DNA from: Cymbidium sinense
Taxonomy: Eukaryota; Streptophyta; Magnoliopsida; Asparagales; Orchidaceae
DNA length: 64,000 nucleotides
Direction: 5' to 3'
Assembly: GCA_021442155.1 (NCBI GenBank)
Contig: CM038214.1
Coordinates: 23,275,808 to 23,339,807 of the forward strand
A program made the position numbers and the translations under genes. Positions 58,171-64,000 of the stretch are shown here, piece after piece (the stretch's first letter is position 1; each line of letters opens with the position of its first letter). Below the pieces are notes generated by a model. That model saw nothing but the letters and a program-made list of their open reading frames with translations, was not told where the DNA came from and did no database searches.

Positions 58171-60970
58171 TGCAGTTATGGCACCCTAGGGGCACTGAAT
58201 TGGGTATTTAAGATTGTTTTCAAATTAAAACTTAATTTGATTACTTTGTATAAAATGTAATTGCAAATAAAACGTTCTTAATTATCCATTGCGATTATAA
58301 GTAGCAATAAGGAAAAGTAACAATGTTGAAAAAGTAAAAAGAGAACACAAAGATTTTTACATGGTTCAGCCAAATCCAAAAAACCAGCCTATGTCCATGG
58401 CTAGCAACTCAAGCTACAAATTCACTAAATCAAAATGAGATTACAACAAATTTCTTATACTCTCCATCATGGGTAAGTACAACCAAACTCCATATTTTCT
58501 TACACAAGAAAGTACAACCCAACACATACTTTCTTACAACAGGCAAGTACAACCCCAACACAAATTAAGACAAGGAAAAAAAGATACAAATATCTAACTC
58601 TCAACTTTAAAAGATTTTTTCACTCACAACCCAAACTAAACCAATATTAAGGAAAGTGAATATTAATGAAAGAGGGCTCACATTAATTTGAAAGTGAAAT
58701 TGAAATAAGTCTTCAATTTAATATTTTAATGCAAGTAAGTAAATGTTGCTTTGAATGAACTTTAAAAAGTTTGAAAAGATTTTCTTATTTAACTTTAAAA
58801 TACAAAATAAAATGTAATATGAATCAATTTAATATGCAATGCTAAATGACAAGAATTTAACTTGAATCCTTTTATCCATTAGGTAACTTATATTGAAATG
58901 ACAAATGGATTTACAATTTGAATAACTTGATAATCACTTGAATAATAATCACAAGAAGGCTATCACATAAAATTTATGTAAAATAAGTGAAAGGAAGTTA
59001 ATAATAAACACATAATAAATAAAATGGGTTATGAAGTTGTTAGCCAAGTAAATAAATAAGAGAGATGTAATGTTAAACAAAATCAAACTTAAGCAACCTA
59101 TATGAAACTTTCAGCCAAGGTGATAAACAAGTGATATTCAAATGATTAAGCACTAGAAAATTTTAAATCTTTGTAAGAGCTTTCACCAAACAAGTAAACA
59201 ATGAATAGTGAAATGATTAAGCACAAATTGAATTGAAATCCTTATGTTAGCTTTTGGCCAAACAAGAAAATAATGGAATATGAAATGATTAAGCACACAA
59301 TAAACTAATATAACTTTATGTATCTTAAAGCCAAGAAGAGATCAAAGTAATATAAAAAACTTAACACCTTAAGAATTGATCTAATTATTGAAGTTCTTGG
59401 GAAAAAGAGAGAAACACACAAATCATTCACTTTTTCAATCAATCTTCAAGCCAACTATTAGTCCAAGGGAAATAGAAGAAATATGAGGTATGTTTGCACT
59501 TGATCACAAAGATCTCCAAGATTTTTGCTTTAGCTAGAATCAGCCAAGGTGGAGAAGGTGAGCAAGAGAGAATATTAGCTTTTTTTTTTAAACCTTTCTC
59601 AAGATAAAACAAGCCTCTAAATAGAAGAGGGAAGAGTCTAGGATTGGCCAAGATATGAGACAATGAGAGGGAAATAAAATAAGTAACTATTTGAATTTCA
59701 AATCCAAAGAATATTAGATCGGACAAAAAGTTATGCAAGAGGCTCCTTTGCAAATTTGAAATAAGCCAATATGGAATAATTTCAATGTTATTCACAGCAA
59801 GAATGAGAGGAGAAATCCTATGGAAAATTTGGCCAAGGAGGGTCCATGAATATGATATGAACGATGGAGTTTTGAATAAAATAAATCTTGGAAAAATAAT
59901 TTAGGAATTTCAGCAAGGGAGTTTCCTAAAATAAAAAATTCTCAAATTAATATAGTGAATCAAATTGAATCTAATTTGATTATATTATGTATTATTTGAA
60001 TATTAAATTAATCAAAATTAATTTAATTTTGAATAAGTAAGCCCCCAAGCACAACTTCTTAAAATGAATATTAATTAAAAAGGTTTTGTTTTAAATAAGG
60101 GCTGATTTGAATTTAAATTTAAAATGACATATAATAAATTAATTAAGCTCTAAATAATCAAAATAAATCATGCTTGGGACGTTCAAAATGTTCCATAAAA
60201 GATTTGATTTAATTTGCTAAGAATATGTTATGAATGAAGAAATTTTAATTCAAAATAACTCAAATTCAAAATTCAAATTAATGAATTTTTAAAATATGAA
60301 AATTGAGGGAATATTATATGGAAATGGTTTAAATGAAATTCACATATTTTATCTAACAACATGCATTAAAAACTTCGGCCAAAATAATGTGAATATGAAT
60401 ATGAGAGAGAAGAAAGAATAATAGCAAAGAGAATAAGAATAAAAGGGTAATTTTAGCATAGTTTAATTTTCATGTAATAAATATACGAATAAAAATTATG
60501 ATTGGCATGGGAATTATTTAATGAAGTTTAAACATAATTTATGTTACTTGAACACACATTTAATGGAACTTATCTCATGCACTTAGTTCATATTATCCAA
60601 AATGGATAATTTAATGAATAATTACAATTTTAAGATATAGAAAATATAAATGATTTTAGAATGGTGAATTTAAAATTGAATGAATCATTTATTTTATCTT
60701 CTTGAGCTTTTTATTAAACTAAATATGGTAATTACTAAAAAAAATTTCAATCAATTCAAGTCTAATAGCTTTTGCATTCTGAATTGACTGAAGAAGCTTG
60801 AAGTGAAGAATTTTTCTGCACACTTGAATTTAAAGTGATTAATATCATTTGAACATATGTTTGTTATCATTAAAATAAATCTCATATGTTTGTTTGAATT
60901 TCAATCAAAGAATTTTACATTTGGATTGGTTATGAAGAAATAATCTTCGACTGAAATTGAAATAATTAAG
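58171..60970 (+). mobile_element. LTR-like repeat interrupting a duplicated block
   Basis: It starts TGCAGTTATGGCACCCTAGG with GGGCACTGAATTGGG, and has AGATTTTTACATGGTTCAGCC plus repeated AAGTACAACC words at 58,350-58,570. The same start and motifs recur at 63,617-64,000. ACGTGGTTCGGCC-type sequences are common in plant LTRs. The stretch lies between blocks D (57,950-58,165) and E (60,985-61,560), which in the other copy are only about 160 bases apart, so it looks inserted. No pol gene is present; a 118-residue minus-strand frame at 59,439-59,795 is not credible. Confidence 0.55.
59110..59335 (+). repeat. Three ~77-bp subrepeats
   Basis: AAATGATTAAGCAC recurs at about 59,138, 59,211 and 59,284, each preceded by a GCCAAACAAG-like word and a short AT-rich interval. 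They are internal to the LTR-like repeat. Confidence 0.6.
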
Positions 60971-60984
60971 TTTTCAAATTTTTT

Positions 60985-61560
60985 TTCAAGGATTTAGTGA
61001 TTAAAACCTTAGAAAAAAACTTGTATTAAATAAACACGTATGTTAAAAAAATTGGAGAATGTTCTAAATTTTTGTGGAGTTTTGATACATCAAAAAACAA
61101 CTTTGAAGAAAACTAGGTCAATAAAAGAAAAAAGTTTGACTAAAATTGTTAATATATGTTTAAGATTAATTTTTGTGAGAACTTTTGATGTAAAATTATA
61201 AAAAAACACATAAAATATAGAGAAATAACTAAAACACAAATTAAAACATATATTAAGAAGAATAGCCAATGAAATTTCAAGGTCTACTCACCACAAAGTA
61301 AATTTCCAAAAAGATAAAAAATCTATCTTTCTTTATTTGGCTGGCCACCAAACAACCCAATGGCGATAAAATTATCTCCAAATTTATTCTCCAAACTAAA
61401 AGTAAACTTCATTTCAAAAAAAAGTTTCCTTATACATTTTACACATACATTTCCAATTTTAAACTTAAACATTTTGAAAAGGGAGGGAAGGAGGAGATGG
61501 GGTGGAGCCATCACTTTGACCACTCCTTTCATGAAATGCCCTGATCAACCTTTAGAATAT
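60985..61560. repeat. Duplicated block E, copy A
   Basis: Direct match to 62,883-63,410: AAGGATTTAGTGATTAAAAC against GAGGATTTAGTAACTGAAGC, AAACAACTTTGAAG followed by TAGGTCAATAAAAGA, and ACATTTTGAAAAGGGAGGG against ACATTTGAAAATGGAGGG. No gene is present; small frames on both strands at 61,323-61,581 are shadows of low-complexity sequence. Confidence 0.65.
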
Positions 61561-61982
61561 GAATGTGAGTTTTCTAGTTAAGACCCCCACCCCACACCTT
61601 TTAATTATAAAATTAACATTGAAACATATTAAAATTATAGAAACACTAACATTACAACATAAACATATGAAAAGTAAGGGAGTATACAACATAGACAAAA
61701 AATGTCTTCTTTAGTATCCTTAAGCTTCCTTTTTGTCCTTGGGGCTTAAAATGCTGCATTAATTTTTCTTTGATTTGGATCTATGATTGATTCATATCCT
61801 TTAGCAATTTTATGTGTCACATCAATTTCCTTAGACCTCAAGTAATTCTTCTCCTAAAGAGTTATTGTGGAATGCAATAGGTGGTGGAGTGCTTGTAAGT
61901 ATAGGTATATCTTATTATGGTATCATTATGAAAATGATCTCCACATTATGCAAGTCGACTAGCTTAAAACATTTGAGAGAAT

Positions 61983-62037
<55 letters not shown>

Positions 62038-62490
62038 CATTTTCATAGTAGCAATCAGCCAACTAAAAGTAATACAAAGCTATCATAATTATTTTGATGA
62101 TCCTTTGCATTATTTTAGGCTACATTGATAACTATATTAGAAACTAAATTATATTTAATAGAGGCTTCAAACTTGTGCATTGAGGTTTAAATTTTATTTT
62201 ATGTGCAATAGGATCAAAAGGATATTCACTTAATTATAGGTTACTAATATTTTTTAATGAATTCCTAAGTTCATTTATATTTTCTTTAAATTCATTTCTA
62301 AGGCTAATTATCTCCTCATTTACATTTTTTAATATACATTTTTTAATTTAATCAAATTATGATGTAGGGAATGCAATATAAATTGATTTATAATTTATTT
62401 AATGTAAATATAAAAATAAATAATAGTAAAGCTTATAATTATTTTCTTGCCGCAAATGTTGTCCACCAATTAAACAAAGCTATGATTCCA
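61561..62490. other. No gene; contains a trinucleotide microsatellite
   Basis: AT-rich sequence. The 87-residue plus-strand frame at 61,865-62,128 is driven by the ATT run (a run of isoleucines) and is not a gene. Confidence 0.5.
61985..62037. repeat. (ATT)n microsatellite, about 17 units
   Basis: An uninterrupted ATT/TTA run, ending at ATCATTTTC. Confidence 0.95.
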
Positions 62491-62720
62491 AAATTTTGTT
62501 GTGTCTTAGGGTTTGTCCACTTAGATGACCCAATTTAGTTCGTGTACTTCCCTAATATGGCAAAATATATTAGAGAATAAGGTGAGGCTAATTAAATAAA
62601 GAAACTCATCTAGTAGAGTCGAAAGGGTCAGCCAACACAATAAATTGCAAGCAAGATAACATCTACAACAACCAATTATTTATATTAGTGTGGCATTTAC
62701 AAAAATCCAAATGAAACAAA
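62490..62720. repeat. Duplicated block D, copy B
   Basis: Direct partner of 57,950-58,165. It is followed after about 160 bases by block E, with no LTR-like insertion between. Confidence 0.65.
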
Positions 62721-62882
62721 TTCAAATGCTAATAATAGAGACCTAAGTCTACATTAATTATAATACATTTTATAAATTTTAACAAAATTTTAGAAACTTT
62801 TTCTATAATTTAAATTGAGAATGGTTCATAGAAAACCCTCTAAAGTCAATATGAAATTATGGAGTTTGGAATTTGAATTTGA

Positions 62883-63410
62883 GGATTTAGTAACTGAAGC
62901 AAGATAAAAACACTTGTAATTAATAAAAATAATATGTTAAGAAGTAAACTAGAAAATCTTATAAATTTTTATGGAGTTCTAATTTTCGAAAACAACTTTG
63001 AAGCAAAGTAGGTCAATAAAAGATAAACTTTGACTAACACGATTGAAGTATGTTTAGAATGGATTTTACTAAGAAAAGTTTGATTTTAAAATTTTAAAAT
63101 ACATTTAAGATATAGATGAAGAACTTTAAAATGCAAATCAATAGAAGTTCTAAAGAAAATTCATGGATATATTATAAGATCCACTCACCAAAGTAGATCT
63201 CTAAAGAGGATCATCAAACCTCTTTATTTGGATATCCACCAAGCCACCCAATGATAATGGAATTTTCTCCAAATTGAAAATCTACTTCATTTCAAAAAAA
63301 ATAAAGTGTCTTTATATATTTTAGACAAACCTTTTCAATTTAAAATAGAAACATTTGAAAATGGAGGGAAGGAGGAGAGAGAGAGAGAGAGAGATGTAGT
63401 GGAGACTACC
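62883..63410. repeat. Duplicated block E, copy B
   Basis: Direct partner of 60,985-61,560. It includes a (GA)10 run at 63,375-63,394. Confidence 0.65.
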
Positions 63411-63616
63411 CTCACTCCAAATCTTTTCACTAAATTGAACATCTACTTCATTAAAAAAAGTTGTCTTTATACATTTTACACATTCCTTTTCAATTTCAAA
63501 TTGAGAGAGAGAGAGGTTGGTCTCACTCCAAATCATTTCTCCACATTAAACATCTACTTCATTTTAAAAAAATAAAGTGTCTTTATACATTTTACACATA
63601 CCTTTCCAAATTAAAA
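63245..63616 (+). repeat. Minisatellite of three ~110-160-bp units
   Basis: Each unit has CTCCAAAT or CTCCACAT, CATCTACTTCATT, an A run, GTCTTTATACATTTTACACA and CCTTTTCAATTT. The conserved GTCTTTATA word lies near 63,308, 63,463 and 63,579. Small overlapping open frames (63,306-63,575 plus, 63,321-63,536 minus) are repeat artefacts. Confidence 0.65.
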
Positions 63617-64000
63617 TGTTAGTTACCTATAGTACCCAAGAGGGGTGAATTAGATTTTAAAAATAAATTTCAAAAAATTTAATTTTATCTTTTATAAAGA
63701 CTTAAATATTTAATAATGATGCTTTAGTAAAATAAAATAATACAAAAATAATAGCAGAAAAGTAAAGAAATAGAACACAGAGATTTTTACGTGGTTCGGC
63801 CAAATCCCAAAAACCAGCCTACATCCACGCCTAGCCACATAGTCTAGGAATTAACTAAAATAAAGTTGAGATTACAACAAATCTCCCGTATTCTCCTTCA
63901 TGGGCAAGTACAACCTAAGATGTACTCTTCTTAATAGACAAGTACAACCCAACATGTACTTTTCTTAAGAAAATACAACCCAATAAGAAATCAAGATAAG
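63617..64000 (+). mobile_element. Start of a second LTR-like repeat copy, running out of the window
   Basis: It starts TGTTAGTTACCTATAGTACC with AAGAGGGGTGAATTAG, then AGATTTTTACGTGGTTCGGC and several AAGTACAACC words, in the same order as 58,171-58,570. Such a start and motif pair is familiar from plant LTRs and short non-autonomous LTR elements. The family is not assigned. Confidence 0.55.

Noticed and set aside
59439..59795. 118-residue open frame on the minus strand
   Set aside because: Hydrophobic low-complexity translation inside an LTR-like repeat, with no recognisable domain or start context.
61865..62128. 87-residue open frame with a run of isoleucines
   Set aside because: Created by the ATT microsatellite.
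63306..63575. Open frames on both strands around the GA run
   Set aside because: They are explained by the minisatellite and (GA)n repeat.

Overview
The window looks like repeat-dominated, AT-rich nuclear DNA of a large plant genome. No intact host gene, tRNA gene, rRNA gene or CRISPR array could be supported. Plant origin is inferred from a Ty3/gypsy element of the Tat/Ogre type with two RNase H domains, decayed chromoviruses, a plant-type LINE, and decayed copies of plastid ndhF, rpl2 and rps19.

Layout. (1) 1-11,660: two long-LTR sequences of one family facing each other. A + strand LTR (about 871-8,696, interrupted by a ~1.3 kb block) is followed by a primer-binding-site-like motif and a leader with a tandem array of small hairpins. 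It meets the inverted start of another LTR (11,655 down to about 10,340). (2) 11,660-20,830: a minus-strand Tat/Ogre-like element, read from gag near 20.8 kb to integrase near 14.8 kb, then a tandem-repeat-rich 3' untranslated region. (3) 20,850-27,020: a large inverted repeat whose outer arms are dense in TTGAC(C/T). (4) 27,030-40,980: less AT-rich sequence holding degraded organelle genes, all on the minus strand: plastid-like ndhF, a deletion-joined rps19/rpl2 remnant, and cox2 and nad1 fragments that resemble fungal rather than flowering-plant mitochondrial genes. (5) 40,990-45,200: a second + strand copy of the long LTR. (6) 46,725-50,520: chromovirus integrase split by a minus-strand LINE. 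(7) 52,021-57,130: a decayed but nearly full-length + strand chromovirus with gag, protease, RT, RNase H, integrase, chromodomain-like tail and 3' LTR. (8) 57,240-64,000: an inverted chromovirus protease fragment, a duplicated block interrupted by an LTR-like repeat, simple repeats, and the start of another copy of that LTR-like repeat.

Every recognisable coding segment carries stops and frameshifts, so nothing here is expected to make a working protein. The observations most worth pursuing are the fungal-like mitochondrial fragments, in which conserved arginines have become TGA or CAA (the expected products of CpG decay of CGA), the hairpin array at 9.0-10.3 kb, and the dense TTGAC(C/T) arrays. 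Family names and the fungal reading come from remembered protein families, not from database searches.
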